Below, one piece after another: positions 10,345-19,010 of a stretch of DNA of 64,000 nucleotides. Each line of letters begins with the position of its first letter. The stretch's first letter is position 1. The notes under the pieces are model-generated. The model was not told where the DNA came from, did not search any database, and saw only the letters and a program-made list of their open reading frames with translations. The position numbers were made by a program, and so were the translations under genes. The DNA comes from Photorhabdus australis DSM 17609 (GTDB lineage Bacteria; Pseudomonadota; Gammaproteobacteria; Enterobacterales; Enterobacteriaceae): contig NZ_JONO01000008.1 of NCBI RefSeq assembly GCF_000711895.1, positions 62,001 to 126,000 on the forward strand. The letters are read 5' to 3'.

Positions 10345-13300
10345 CTATGTATTCTGATATCGCGCTATCGGTAACAAATAACTGAGCGCTTCCTGTTTAA
10401 CTTTTGCCAAAAATAATTTATCAACTTGTCTGAAAGCTCTCTGAATATAAGGATCATCACCTTCACCTTTGCGTCCTTGATCCCCAAACCATGTTTTCAG
10501 TAACTGACCTTCAGCTTTTAACTGAATCTCATCACTGTCATCAATTTCACCCGTTTCTTTATTCATACATGCAGAAAGCCACATCCAACCACTTTTACAA
10601 AACAGCGGTAAAGGCACCGATATTCCTCGTTGATAACCTTCAACCAATTGATTCAGATAATCTTTCGCTTGTTCTGAAGCTACAGGAACAAAACGCCATT
10701 CGCTGCCGTCACGCCCATAACTACGGCTTTCACCCTGACCACCAGCAAGACAGTAAGCCAGATGTTCAATCCATAATTGCATGCCATCATTTGCTGTCAG
10801 ACTGGCTGGACGCCACCGTAACAAGCCATCCGGCTGCACCTTATTAATTCGGCCTGTCAGAATGATCTTCCCTAAATCATGATGTAAATCGACAGACAAA
10901 GCTTCCATTTGTTGTTCACGAATCTTATCCGCCAAAGGTTGCATCTCTTTCTGCTGCTTCAACCAATAAACCTCACCAAAAGCGCCAAAAGGTAATCCCC
11001 CAGCAGCACGAAGGCGATTGAAAAGCAGTTCAGGTGATTGCTGCTCAATCAGCGTGTTCAGCAATAACTGATTAAATTGATAACGTTGAAGGTTATCCAA
11101 AACGAAAGGTTCTTCCTCTGGCAATTCCGTTTCTTCAATGACAAAGTTTACTTTCAAACAACGTTGGAAAAAAAACCTAACAGGATGGCGATAAAAGCGA
11201 CTCAAATCATCAAGCGTAATCTCCTGAATTTGTTCCGCTTCAATAGACTGACAAAATTCGGAATGCGCAGCACCTTGTTCAGATGCTGCCGGCAGCCATT
11301 CTGCTGCATAACTTTGCTGATAACTGCCCGGTATAAAATTTCCTGGCGCAAATGGAACACGAGTATGGAGACACAACAGATGTTTTCTTACATTAGCAGC
11401 ACTTTCATCAACATTTAATTTCTCATTTCCAGGTAAACAGAAACTTTGGCAAACATAATCCAGTAATTCATTAACTAGTACTGAAGGATTACATTCCGTA
11501 TCATCACGAATGGATTTACCAATGTAACTGATATAGAGGAATTGTTCGGCAGATATCAGAGCTTCAAGGAATAAATAGCGGTCATCATCCCGCCGTTTTC
11601 TGTCTCCCCTTTGGCTTTTTTCTGCCATCAAGTCAAACCCAAGCGGTGGAATTGAACGGGGATAAATACCATCATTCATCCCCAATAGACAAACAGCCTT
11701 AAAGGGGATAGAACGCATCGGCATCAGAGTACAAAAGTTGACAGATCCAGCGAGAAAACGTTGACTGATTTTTTCATTATCAAATCGGAGCGCCAATTCA
11801 TCCCTTAACAAAACCAATGGCACGCTTTCCTGATAGCGGGCATTCAATCCATTACCTATGACTTTCTGCCACTGCTGTTCTATCATTGCCAAAACTAATT
11901 CAGTTTCACTGCCTGATGCAAAAAATGCTTCCAGCAACTGTTGGCAGACAGGTAACCAATCCTCTAATGTCTGACTCCCACTAAGAATTTTGCGCCAATA
12001 GCTCAGTTGCATTAAAAACTCAGCCAATTGACCCGCAAGCTCCGCAGCTAAACCACTAGATTCATCGTAAGGCAACACATCTTTCCAAGGGCCTGACCGA
12101 CTATCCATTGCATAACCCAATAACATTCTGGTCAGCCCAAAACGCCATGTATGCTGACCTGTTACAGGCAAGGATAACTCTTCCACGTTATCGTCATCCA
12201 ATCCCCAGCGAATACCTGATTCATCAACCCAACGCCTTAATAAACGCAATCCATCTTCATGAATTCCAAATTTATTTGCCAACGCCGGAACTTCCAGCAA
12301 TGCTAAAACCTGTTCAGTGGTAAAACGACTTTGAGGTAAATCAAGCAGTGTAATAAATACCTGTAAAATTGAATGTGCCTGACGAGCCTTACGATCAGAA
12401 ATGGCAAATGGAATATAGCGTTCAGCAGAGGCATTACCAAACACCGCCTGAACATAAGGGGTGTAACTATCAATATCCGCAACCATCACAATAATATCTC
12501 TTGGCGTCAGTGATGGATTATCTTCCAGTAATCTTAGAAGCTGATCCTGTAAAACTTCCACTTCGCGCTGAGGACTATGGCAAATATGGAAAGATAAAGA
12601 ACGATCTAACGGATTAAGCAGCCGTTTTTTCAGGCTATTTTCAAATGTTTCCTTCGTTGAACCAATTTGAGCATGATCTTCCAGATAAAGGAGATCCCTT
12701 TGCAACTGATGTAATACATTATCGGGTTCTAATTCAACAAAAGCGTGGACATCTGAACTTTGCTCAAGTTGCGACAATAAATAAAGATTATCACGACCTA
12801 ATCTCCCCCATGACGCTAACAGAGGATTACTGACATCCTGTTCACCTTCATCATTAAACAATGATTGAGCATTTCCAGGATCTTTAAAATACTCTAGCTC
12901 TTGCTCGCTCTTATAGTGACGTGGCTTACGGCTACTCATTTTTGCCAAAAAAGTATAATTCTGAATATCTCCCCAATAATATTTACATGGATTAGTAAAC
13001 ATCAAATGAATATCAATATGCCGTCCCAATGCCTGTAAAGCCTGTAAATAAACAGGCGGTAAAGCCGAAATACCACAGATAAATACCCGTTTTGGTAAAC
13101 AAGCTGAAAAGTCAGCACTGTTTTCCAGTGTTGAAATAAAACGCTGATATAAGTTAGCACGATGCCATTGCGGTTGTTGCAACTGGTGAGTATATTCCGT
13201 CAGTTCCAGCCACAATCTTTTTTGCCACAACTGATTATCACTCAAACCATCAATAAGCTGCCCTTGCTGCCAACTTTCCAACCATTGCGGGCGATAAACA

Positions 13301-13716
13301 AGATATTGGTCAAACAAGTCAGCAACCCGTCCAGCCAATTGATGAATCTTCCGTTTATCAAAGTCTTGATCAAGGTAATGCCTGAGTGCGACAAATTCTG
13401 CTTCTGGCAATAATTGCGGCAATAATGCCATCAATTTCCATGTCATAGCATCTTTACTGAAAGCACTTTCTTTAGGAATATCAGGCAATACTTTAGTAAA
13501 CATATCCCAGATAAAAGTAGCCGGAAGCGGGAACGAAATATTAGCTGATATGCCTATTCTCTCAGCTAGTTGGATTTGCAGCCACTGTGACATTCCTGGG
13601 CTTTGTACCAAAATAACTTCCTGTTCAAACGGATCAGGCAGCGGATTATCCCCGATAAATATTGCTATCAATTCTTTAAGAAGATCTAACTGATTAGAAT
13701 GATAAACCTTGAACAT
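10345..13716 (-). CDS. recC: RecBCD enzyme subunit RecC (Chi recognition)
   Basis: RecC holds the RecBCD complex together and scans the 3' strand for Chi. The 1123-residue protein has the family N-terminus (MFKVYHSNQLDLLKELI), an inactive helicase-like core and a C-terminal nuclease-like fold without catalytic residues; its length is nearly that of E. coli RecC (1122). A GGGAGT ribosome-binding site precedes the ATG. The start overlaps the end of ppdC by 23 bp, so transcription from the pilin-like genes probably enters recC. The gap to ptrA is only 15 bp. Confidence 0.95.
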   Translation of the reverse strand: MFKVYHSNQLDLLKELIAIFIGDNPLPDPFEQEVILVQSPGMSQWLQIQLAERIGISANISFPLPATFIWDMFTKVLPDIPKESAFSKDAMTWKLMALLPQLLPEAEFVALRHYLDQDFDKRKIHQLAGRVADLFDQYLVYRPQWLESWQQGQLIDGLSDNQLWQKRLWLELTEYTHQLQQPQWHRANLYQRFISTLENSADFSACLPKRVFICGISALPPVYLQALQALGRHIDIHLMFTNPCKYYWGDIQNYTFLAKMSSRKPRHYKSEQELEYFKDPGNAQSLFNDEGEQDVSNPLLASWGRLGRDNLYLLSQLEQSSDVHAFVELEPDNVLHQLQRDLLYLEDHAQIGSTKETFENSLKKRLLNPLDRSLSFHICHSPQREVEVLQDQLLRLLEDNPSLTPRDIIVMVADIDSYTPYVQAVFGNASAERYIPFAISDRKARQAHSILQVFITLLDLPQSRFTTEQVLALLEVPALANKFGIHEDGLRLLRRWVDESGIRWGLDDDNVEELSLPVTGQHTWRFGLTRMLLGYAMDSRSGPWKDVLPYDESSGLAAELAGQLAEFLMQLSYWRKILSGSQTLEDWLPVCQQLLEAFFASGSETELVLAMIEQQWQKVIGNGLNARYQESVPLVLLRDELALRFDNEKISQRFLAGSVNFCTLMPMRSIPFKAVCLLGMNDGIYPRSIPPLGFDLMAEKSQRGDRKRRDDDRYLFLEALISAEQFLYISYIGKSIRDDTECNPSVLVNELLDYVCQSFCLPGNEKLNVDESAANVRKHLLCLHTRVPFAPGNFIPGSYQQSYAAEWLPAASEQGAAHSEFCQSIEAEQIQEITLDDLSRFYRHPVRFFFQRCLKVNFVIEETELPEEEPFVLDNLQRYQFNQLLLNTLIEQQSPELLFNRLRAAGGLPFGAFGEVYWLKQQKEMQPLADKIREQQMEALSVDLHHDLGKIILTGRINKVQPDGLLRWRPASLTANDGMQLWIEHLAYCLAGGQGESRSYGRDGSEWRFVPVASEQAKDYLNQLVEGYQRGISVPLPLFCKSGWMWLSACMNKETGEIDDSDEIQLKAEGQLLKTWFGDQGRKGEGDDPYIQRAFRQVDKLFLAKVKQEALSYLLPIARYQNT

Positions 13717-14080
13717 CAGGACTCCCGTTTGAACAAATCCATCGGCTTGATTTGCTTTGCTGATTATAAGGTGTTGTTACTGTAACTGTAAGCTGATAGC
13801 AACCGGATGACTGATAAGTCGTCTGAAATTCAGCATGCCATCCCAGTGGCGGTGTTATTTCGGGTAAAGAACTTTGACCTGCAATTAATTCATATTGTTC
13901 CAGGTATTCATAAGATAATTTGTCTGCCTTTGATTGTTGCCAATGTTGCTGAAACCCAAATAATAACGCCTGATGATAACGTATTAGTCCTAATAAAGAG
14001 ACAGAAAAGACCATAACGGCAACCATAACTTCGGGTAAACTCATTCCTGACTGATGTTCATGAAAAGGAGCCGATTTCAT
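13694..14080 (-). CDS. ppdC: Prepilin peptidase-dependent protein PpdC
   Basis: A type IV pilin-like minor protein. The N-terminus carries a prepilin peptidase site (HQSGMSLPEVMVAVMVFSVSLLG): a glycine, then a hydrophobic helix with a glutamate at mature position 5. The start chosen is ATG at 14080 (MKSAPFHEH), which overlaps the ygdB stop in an ATGA; an upstream start at 14122 would add 14 residues lacking any signal-like character. This gives 128 residues. It is the last of four pseudopilin-like genes before recC, the same order as in E. coli. Whether they build a pilus or secretion pseudopilus here is not known. Confidence 0.85.
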   Translation of the reverse strand: MKSAPFHEHQSGMSLPEVMVAVMVFSVSLLGLIRYHQALLFGFQQHWQQSKADKLSYEYLEQYELIAGQSSLPEITPPLGWHAEFQTTYQSSGCYQLTVTVTTPYNQQSKSSRWICSNGSPDVQGLSF

Positions 14081-14544
14081 GAACAAAACCCTATATCTAC
14101 TTCGGGACAAAAATCCAACCAACCACTTTCTACCGGAACAAGAGAATCACTTCCGCCATAAGAGAGTAATTTCATCCATTGATATAATCCAACAGATTGC
14201 CCAGATGCCACATCTGCCACACCTTTCAGCAGAAAAAAATTGCTCGATAGCCTTTTCAAACAGCTTGTCAGATAGAACTCACTCTGTTGCTGACAATACC
14301 ACTCTTCTGTTTTATCACTATGAAGTGGCCATGACTGAGCCATTCCCCATGCTAATGAAGATTCTGCTTGCTGAAAAGCATTTAAATATCTGCGTTCATC
14401 AACCATCATGATTAATGCGTTATCCAGATGATAGTGCAAAGCTTTCAGCATCATAAGACTCACAGCCAACAACATTAGTACTGAAATCAGCAATACATTA
14501 CCTTGCTGAAATTGAAGACAGATATTCGGAGACTGCTCAGCCAT
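14077..14544 (-). CDS. ygdB: YgdB-like protein (DUF2509) of the ppd cluster
   Basis: A 155-residue protein with one N-terminal hydrophobic helix (GNVLLISVLMLLAVSLMMLKAL). It lies between ppdB and ppdC, where E. coli has ygdB. The helix is pilin-like but lacks a clean G|FTLxE cleavage site, consistent with a PilX/GspK-like accessory role; that role is inferred from position and shape. The start is 5 bp after the ppdB stop, and the end overlaps ppdC by 4 bp, so the genes are co-translated. The identification rests mainly on gene order. Confidence 0.75.
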   Translation of the reverse strand: MAEQSPNICLQFQQGNVLLISVLMLLAVSLMMLKALHYHLDNALIMMVDERRYLNAFQQAESSLAWGMAQSWPLHSDKTEEWYCQQQSEFYLTSCLKRLSSNFFLLKGVADVASGQSVGLYQWMKLLSYGGSDSLVPVESGWLDFCPEVDIGFCS

Positions 14545-14549
14545 GGTAC

Positions 14550-15137
14550 CTATTCCCTGATATTGCGCAAACGTATTACTGCCTGATATTGGTAGTTTAT
14601 TGATGGATGTTTAAACCAACGTGCAATCAGCATCAATTTAATAAAAACTAAGCCATCGTTTGTTCGTAATTTTTCAATTGTAAATGAATCTATTCCTATT
14701 TCATTTGGATCAAATAATCTTTCCCAACCATTTTCCTGGCAGTTACCAGCGCCTCTTTTCCACTCGACAGACTTATTACTAAGACGATAGCCGAAGAATT
14801 CTGATTCACTGTGTTCTGGTAGCTCCCATCGGTTATTAATGTTAAGATCATAAGCAATAATCAGGCATGAGTTCTCACTTTCATCACTTTTATTATTGAT
14901 GAATATCGGATTCCCATCGCAATAATGTTGGCAATATCCAGCGCGACGAATGTCTTTCTCTATAATATGCAATGTTTGTTTAACGAAGTAAGCCAAACGA
15001 TATCGCTGATATAATTCCATTATTTGTCTGGTGAAAACCGGATAACTTTTGGCAATCGCCATTAAAATAATACTACCAATAGCCATTGCTACAATCACTT
15101 CTAATAATGTCATTCCAGTTTGTTTTTTATTTTTCAT
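14550..15137 (-). CDS. ppdB: Prepilin peptidase-dependent protein PpdB
   Basis: A type IV pilin/pseudopilin-like protein of 195 residues. It opens with a prepilin site (KKQTGMTLLEVIVAMAIGSIILMA), with glycine before the cleavage point and Glu at position 5. The RRAGYCQHYCDGNP segment matches the cysteine-rich block remembered from E. coli PpdB. It is followed by ygdB 5 bp downstream and preceded by ppdA. The function (minor pilin, adaptor or assembly initiator) is inferred from the family. Confidence 0.85.
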   Translation of the reverse strand: MKNKKQTGMTLLEVIVAMAIGSIILMAIAKSYPVFTRQIMELYQRYRLAYFVKQTLHIIEKDIRRAGYCQHYCDGNPIFINNKSDESENSCLIIAYDLNINNRWELPEHSESEFFGYRLSNKSVEWKRGAGNCQENGWERLFDPNEIGIDSFTIEKLRTNDGLVFIKLMLIARWFKHPSINYQYQAVIRLRNIRE

Positions 15138-15179
15138 TATTCCAATATAACACCATTTATTGTATAGGAAAAAACATAA

Positions 15180-15695
15180 TTAACCACAAGCTGGAATACT
15201 ATTAAACTTATTATTACTACATGCTCTTACCCTACCTCGTGAAGAAAAAATAACAGATATTTCACCAGCGGAATTCGCCAAAGTAAAACTCGCAGGTATC
15301 ATCGTGTTTCTTATCCCATGAAACGCTATCTGTTCCTTAGTTGCTGAACTTATAACAACATCCTGATAAGGTGATTTTATTCCCTCTATATTCGTCAAAT
15401 CACAATCAACAGATGCGGTATTAGAAAGTACTATGCACCAATCTTTACCCGTTTTTAACCCTAGTACCACCTCTTTGTTCAGATAGTTTGCTAAAGATTG
15501 CTGCCTGGCTATAAATGTCAATATCTTCTGTACTGATTCCTGTAATCTAGTCCTTTCTTGATGATTACTCCATTCTTTTACTCCCCATAAAGAAAATATT
15601 GAAACCAAAACAATAACAATCATCAATTCCAATAAAGAAAAACCTAATTGATTATCTATACCATAACTGCCAATTATATTAATATCATTTCCCAT
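15180..15695 (-). CDS. ppdA: Prepilin peptidase-dependent protein PpdA
   Basis: The first gene of the pseudopilin-like cluster, 171 residues. The prepilin peptidase site is clear (NQLGFSLLELMIVIVLVSIF). The WCIVLSN and FHGIRNT segments resemble E. coli PpdA blocks, and a cysteine pair lies near the C-terminus (ACSNNKFNSIPACG). The leader before the glycine is longer than usual (about 18 residues), so a start slightly downstream cannot be excluded. It is probably the promoter-proximal gene of ppdA-ppdB-ygdB-ppdC-recC. Confidence 0.83.
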   Translation of the reverse strand: MGNDINIIGSYGIDNQLGFSLLELMIVIVLVSIFSLWGVKEWSNHQERTRLQESVQKILTFIARQQSLANYLNKEVVLGLKTGKDWCIVLSNTASVDCDLTNIEGIKSPYQDVVISSATKEQIAFHGIRNTMIPASFTLANSAGEISVIFSSRGRVRACSNNKFNSIPACG

Positions 15696-16025
15696 TAGTA
15701 ATTCCTATATCCTTTCGTAAGACATTCTATTTATTTTAAAGACATAATAAAGATACAATTGGACTTTATGCGAGTACGCATCAATAAAAAAATAACAACA
15801 TATTATTGTTACATTTAAATTGCGTAGAGCTTCGCAAAAATCAATAAGGATAAACATTTTTGTTTCTTATTATTGTAATACACAGTAAATTCACATGATT
15901 ATGAGAAAAATGGACTCCAAAAATGCAATCGGAGAAAAAATAATGTATTTTCAAATAAGAAACTCATTTTATTAAAGAGTTATATAAAGATAAATAATAT
16001 CAGGCCGAAAAATAATTAATCAAAG

Positions 16026-16145
16026 AATATATGCAAAATGCATTGCGACGGTAAGGGAGCGAATCCCCGGCAGCATAGATAACTATGTAACCAGGGTGAG
16101 TGAGTGCAGCCAACAAAGAGGCAACTTGAAAGAAACGGGTATAGA
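16026..16145. repeat. ERIC element, copy 1 (degenerate left end)
   Basis: About 120 bp matching the enterobacterial repetitive intergenic consensus: GGGAGCGAATCCCCGG, CATAGATAACTATG in the centre, GGGTGAGTGAGTGCAGCC, and CAACTTGAAAGA near the right end. The left terminal inverted repeat is worn. Orientation is the same as the copies near 29.1 and 58.4 kb. Confidence 0.85.
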
Positions 16146-16291
16146 TATCAGCAATGACTCTTTCTATAGGCCCTAAGCACAATGAGCCCACCAGGACATG
16201 TTTGACCAATGGCCATTCTGGTTGGTGCCTTAAACAATTTCGGTACCGATCCCTGTAAAGTCTATTTTATTAATATCAACATCCATTTAAT

Positions 16292-16350
16292 ATTCACATT
16301 TTGCAAAATAAAAATTCACATATTGTAAAATTTTGTTTTTAGAGTATACT
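16292..16350 (+). promoter_or_regulatory. higBA promoter with direct-repeat operator
   Basis: An 18-bp sequence occurs twice, at 16292-16309 (ATTCACATTTTGCAAAAT) and 16314-16331 (ATTCACATATTGTAAAAT), with 16 of 18 bases identical and a 22-bp period (about two helical turns). The second copy overlaps a candidate -35 (TTGTAA, 16323-16328), followed after 16 bp by a -10 (TATACT, 16345-16350). The layout fits autorepression by the downstream HigA-type antitoxin; this is inferred. Confidence 0.5.
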
Positions 16351-16376
16351 ATTTGAACAACTAAGGAAGGGGAACC

Positions 16377-16688
16377 ATGCGGGTTATATCCAGAACACCA
16401 TTTATTGAGGCGCAAAAGCGTTTCCCCAATGAACGTGACGCTATACAGGGTGTATATCTCCTACTTAAGTCACTAAATGTCAAAACCCCGCTTGAATTAC
16501 AGCAGTATTTCCCCAGTCTTGATCGTTTTAAGTATCGCGCTCGATGGTGGTGTATTGATATTGGTGGTAACAATGTTCGGTTACTGGCCTTTATCGAGTT
16601 TTCAATGGGGCACTGTTACATTAAACACATCGTATCCCACACAGAATACGACAAGTTAACCGACTACTACCGGAGAAACAGAGCATGA
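16377..16688 (+). CDS. higB: HigB-family type II toxin (mRNA interferase)
   Basis: A 103-residue basic protein resembling the HigB toxins of the RelE/ParE superfamily, which cut mRNA on the ribosome. Family-like segments are RVISRTPFIEAQKRFP, the central KYRARWWCIDIGGNNVRLLAFIEF and the C-terminal YIKHIVSHTEYDKLTDYY, whose histidine and tyrosine lie where active-site residues sit in related toxins. A strong GGAAGGGG ribosome-binding site precedes the ATG. The stop overlaps the antitoxin start by 4 bp. Toxin-first order is typical of hig systems. Activity is inferred. Confidence 0.85.
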   Translation: MRVISRTPFIEAQKRFPNERDAIQGVYLLLKSLNVKTPLELQQYFPSLDRFKYRARWWCIDIGGNNVRLLAFIEFSMGHCYIKHIVSHTEYDKLTDYYRRNRA

Positions 16689-17107
16689 TCAATTTTGTAG
16701 TCGTCCAGGAACGGGCTAACGCTCTGTTTTCAGAGATCCCTTGGCTGACCTACATCAATACCTCAGAACAGCACAAAGAAGCACTGGATTTGATTGATGA
16801 GCTTTTTAAAAACTATGAAAATAACAAAGGGTTAATTGAAATTCTAGCTACTGCAATTGAACGCTATGAAGATACTGCCCCTGAATTTGCAGAATTTAAC
16901 CGGGCTATTGAAAATATTCCCACGGGGGTTGCAGCCCTGAGGGTTTTGATGGATCAACACGGCCTTAAACAAGCCGACCTTAAAAACGAAATCGGGGGAG
17001 CTTCCCTCGTATCACAAATTCTGAGTGGAACGAGGTCGCTGACAGTAACCCATATAAAAGCCTTGAGTACACGCTTTAAGGTTTCTAGTGCAGTTTTTAT
17101 CGATTAG
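16685..17107 (+). CDS. higA: HigA-family antitoxin with C-terminal HTH
   Basis: A 140-residue acidic protein partnering the upstream toxin. A helix-turn-helix of the XRE type lies at about 90-135 (LMDQHGLKQADLKNEIGG, then SLVSQILSGTRSLT). The N-terminal half is rich in E and D and probably binds the toxin. It overlaps higB by 4 bp (ATGA). Both proteins are expected to repress their promoter at the direct repeats near 16.3 kb. The pair lies between ppdA and thyA, which are adjacent in E. coli, so it is an insertion relative to that order. Confidence 0.85.
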   Translation: MINFVVVQERANALFSEIPWLTYINTSEQHKEALDLIDELFKNYENNKGLIEILATAIERYEDTAPEFAEFNRAIENIPTGVAALRVLMDQHGLKQADLKNEIGGASLVSQILSGTRSLTVTHIKALSTRFKVSSAVFID

Positions 17108-17123
17108 CGTTATCTGTTCCCTC

Positions 17124-17221
17124 AGGGAGACAATTTATAATAAATTGTCTCCCTCAGACCGCTGACAAACCCCATTGAAAATAATGGGGTTTGTCAGCGG
17201 TCTGAAAGCCATTTAGGCTTT
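17124..17221 (+). terminator. Nested inverted repeats downstream of higA (probable terminator)
   Basis: Three hairpins in a row: arms 17124-17137 and 17141-17154 (14 bp, 3-nt loop); arms 17155-17176 and 17183-17204 (22 bp, perfect, 6-nt loop); and a short AAAGCC/GGCTTT hairpin at 17205-17221 ending in TTTT. The convergent neighbours higA and thyA make a bidirectional terminator likely. The perfect 22-bp stem is longer than needed and could instead be a small palindromic repeat. Confidence 0.55.
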
Positions 17222-17270
17222 TCGCTTTATATTCCCGTCCGCACTGGGCAAAGGTTTACGGCGGTTTTTG

Positions 17271-18065
17271 CTAAATAGCAACCGGCGCCTTTATTCCTGG
17301 GTGCGGGTCATAATCAACAATTTCAAAGTCATCAAATTTATAATCAAAAAGTGACTCTGGTTTACGTTTAATCACCAGTTTTGGCAATGAACGCGGCTCG
17401 CGGCTGAGTTGTAATTGCGTCTGCTCCATATGGTTACTATAAAGATGCGTGTCACCACCGGTCCAAACAAAATCACCCACTTTCAAATCACACTGCTGCG
17501 CTATCATATGAACCAGTAATGCGTAACTGGCAATATTGAACGGCAAACCAAGGAATACGTCGCAAGAACGCTGGTAAAGCTGACAAGAAAGTTTGCCATC
17601 AGCAACATAAAACTGAAAAAAAGCATGGCATGGCGCTAATGCCATTTTATCCAGTTCACCCACATTCCAAGCCGAAACGATAATTCTACGTGAATCTGGA
17701 TCACTTTTAAGCTGTTCCAGTACAGTCTTCAATTGGTCGATTTGGCGGCCATCCGCAGCCCCCCACGCACGCCATTGCTTACCGTACACAGGTCCCAAAT
17801 CGCCGTTTTCATCCGCCCATTCATCCCAAATAGTGACACTATTATCATGCAGATATTGAATATTCGTATCACCATTAAGGAACCAAAGCAGCTCATGAAT
17901 AATCGAGCGAATATGGCAACGTTTAGTTGTAACCAGCGGGAAACCATCCTGCAAATTGAAACGCATCTGATGCCCGAAAATGGAGACAGTTCCAGTCCCG
18001 GTGCGGTCTGCTTTCGAAGTGCCCTCTTCAAGCACTCTTTTCATTAAGTCCAGATACTGTTTCAT
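17271..18065 (-). CDS. thyA: Thymidylate synthase
   Basis: ThyA methylates dUMP to dTMP using methylene-tetrahydrofolate, producing dihydrofolate that FolA (also in this window) regenerates. The 264 residues match E. coli ThyA in length. The nucleophile is Cys146 in [12 protein letters not shown]; the folate and dUMP regions [30 protein letters not shown] and [19 protein letters not shown] are intact. The ATG lies 4 bp inside the end of lgt (overlap 18062-18065), so it is translated with lgt, as in E. coli. Confidence 0.97.
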   Translation of the reverse strand: MKQYLDLMKRVLEEGTSKADRTGTGTVSIFGHQMRFNLQDGFPLVTTKRCHIRSIIHELLWFLNGDTNIQYLHDNSVTIWDEWADENGDLGPVYGKQWRAWGAADGRQIDQLKTVLEQLKSDPDSRRIIVSAWNVGELDKMALAPCHAFFQFYVADGKLSCQLYQRSCDVFLGLPFNIASYALLVHMIAQQCDLKVGDFVWTGGDTHLYSNHMEQTQLQLSREPRSLPKLVIKRKPESLFDYKFDDFEIVDYDPHPGIKAPVAI

Positions 18066-18937
18066 TTTACCTCTCGTACCTTATTACCTTGGCATTTACA
18101 TGCCCATACCATCATTAAAATTCCTGCCAAAATCATCGGAATAGAAAGAATCTGTCCCATACTGATCCCATCAAATAATCCCAGTTGTGCATCCGGTTGA
18201 CGGAAGAATTCGACTATTATCCTGAAAGCACCGTAACCAATTAAGAATAAGCCAGAAACACTACCCATTGGACGAGGTTTACGGATAAATAAATTTAAAA
18301 TAATAAACAGGACAATCCCCTCTAACATCATTTCATAGAGCTGTGAAGGATGGCGGGGAAGAACACCATATTGTTCAAGTATTGATAGCAATGAGGGATC
18401 AGCCGCCGCCAGGGCAATATCTTCACCACGGGAACCAGGGAACAACATAGCCCATGGCGTATCCAATGTGACACGTCCCCACAATTCGCCATTGATGAAA
18501 TTACCGATTCTTCCCATACCTAAACCAAAAGGTACTAACGGTGCAACAAAGTCAGAAACTTGTAAGAAATGGCGTTTAGTTCTACGGCCAAACCACCACA
18601 TGGCACAAATAACCCCAATCAAACCACCGTGGAAAGACATTCCTCCATCCCAGACTTTAAATAGATAAAGAGGATTATCGAGAAATACCGGGAGATTATA
18701 AAACAGCACGTAACCAAGACGACCACCAACAAAAACACCAACAAAACCCGCATAGAGTAAGTTCTCTACTTCATTTTTTGTCCAACCACTATTTGGTTTT
18801 GCTGCCCTGCGTGTTGCCAGCCACATGGCGAATACAAACCCTACCAAGTACATAAAACCATACCAATGGAGGGATACAGGACCTATTGAAAAAATCACCG
18901 GGTCAATATTAGGAAATGCCAGGTAGCTGTTACTCAT
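18062..18937 (-). CDS. lgt: Prolipoprotein diacylglyceryl transferase
   Basis: Lgt is an inner-membrane enzyme that moves diacylglycerol from phosphatidylglycerol to the lipobox cysteine of prolipoproteins. The family signature [18 protein letters not shown] is present, along with the conserved [11 protein letters not shown] and HPSQLYE segments and about seven transmembrane stretches over 291 residues (E. coli, 291). It overlaps thyA by 4 bp. LspA, the next enzyme in lipoprotein maturation, is also encoded in this window at 47.6 kb. Confidence 0.96.
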   Translation of the reverse strand: MSNSYLAFPNIDPVIFSIGPVSLHWYGFMYLVGFVFAMWLATRRAAKPNSGWTKNEVENLLYAGFVGVFVGGRLGYVLFYNLPVFLDNPLYLFKVWDGGMSFHGGLIGVICAMWWFGRRTKRHFLQVSDFVAPLVPFGLGMGRIGNFINGELWGRVTLDTPWAMLFPGSRGEDIALAAADPSLLSILEQYGVLPRHPSQLYEMMLEGIVLFIILNLFIRKPRPMGSVSGLFLIGYGAFRIIVEFFRQPDAQLGLFDGISMGQILSIPMILAGILMMVWACKCQGNKVREVK

Positions 18938-19010
18938 CGTTCCCCACTTAATTTAAAATTAATGCCCTGAGGCAAATGATTGTGAATTACAGCACTGACC
19001 ATTAAACGGA

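Larger units (their letters stand above)
15696..16376. other. Intergenic region between ppdA and higB
   Basis: 681 bp without a convincing gene. The first 330 bp are AT-rich and should hold the ppdA promoter on the minus strand. A worn ERIC element occupies about 16026-16145, and the last 85 bp hold the higBA operator-promoter. Open frames crossing the ERIC are translations of the repeat and were not called. Confidence 0.7.

Noticed and set aside
16000-16209. 69-residue minus-strand open frame between ppdA and higB
   Set aside because: Most of it is a translation of the ERIC element and its flank; no ribosome-binding site or family pattern.
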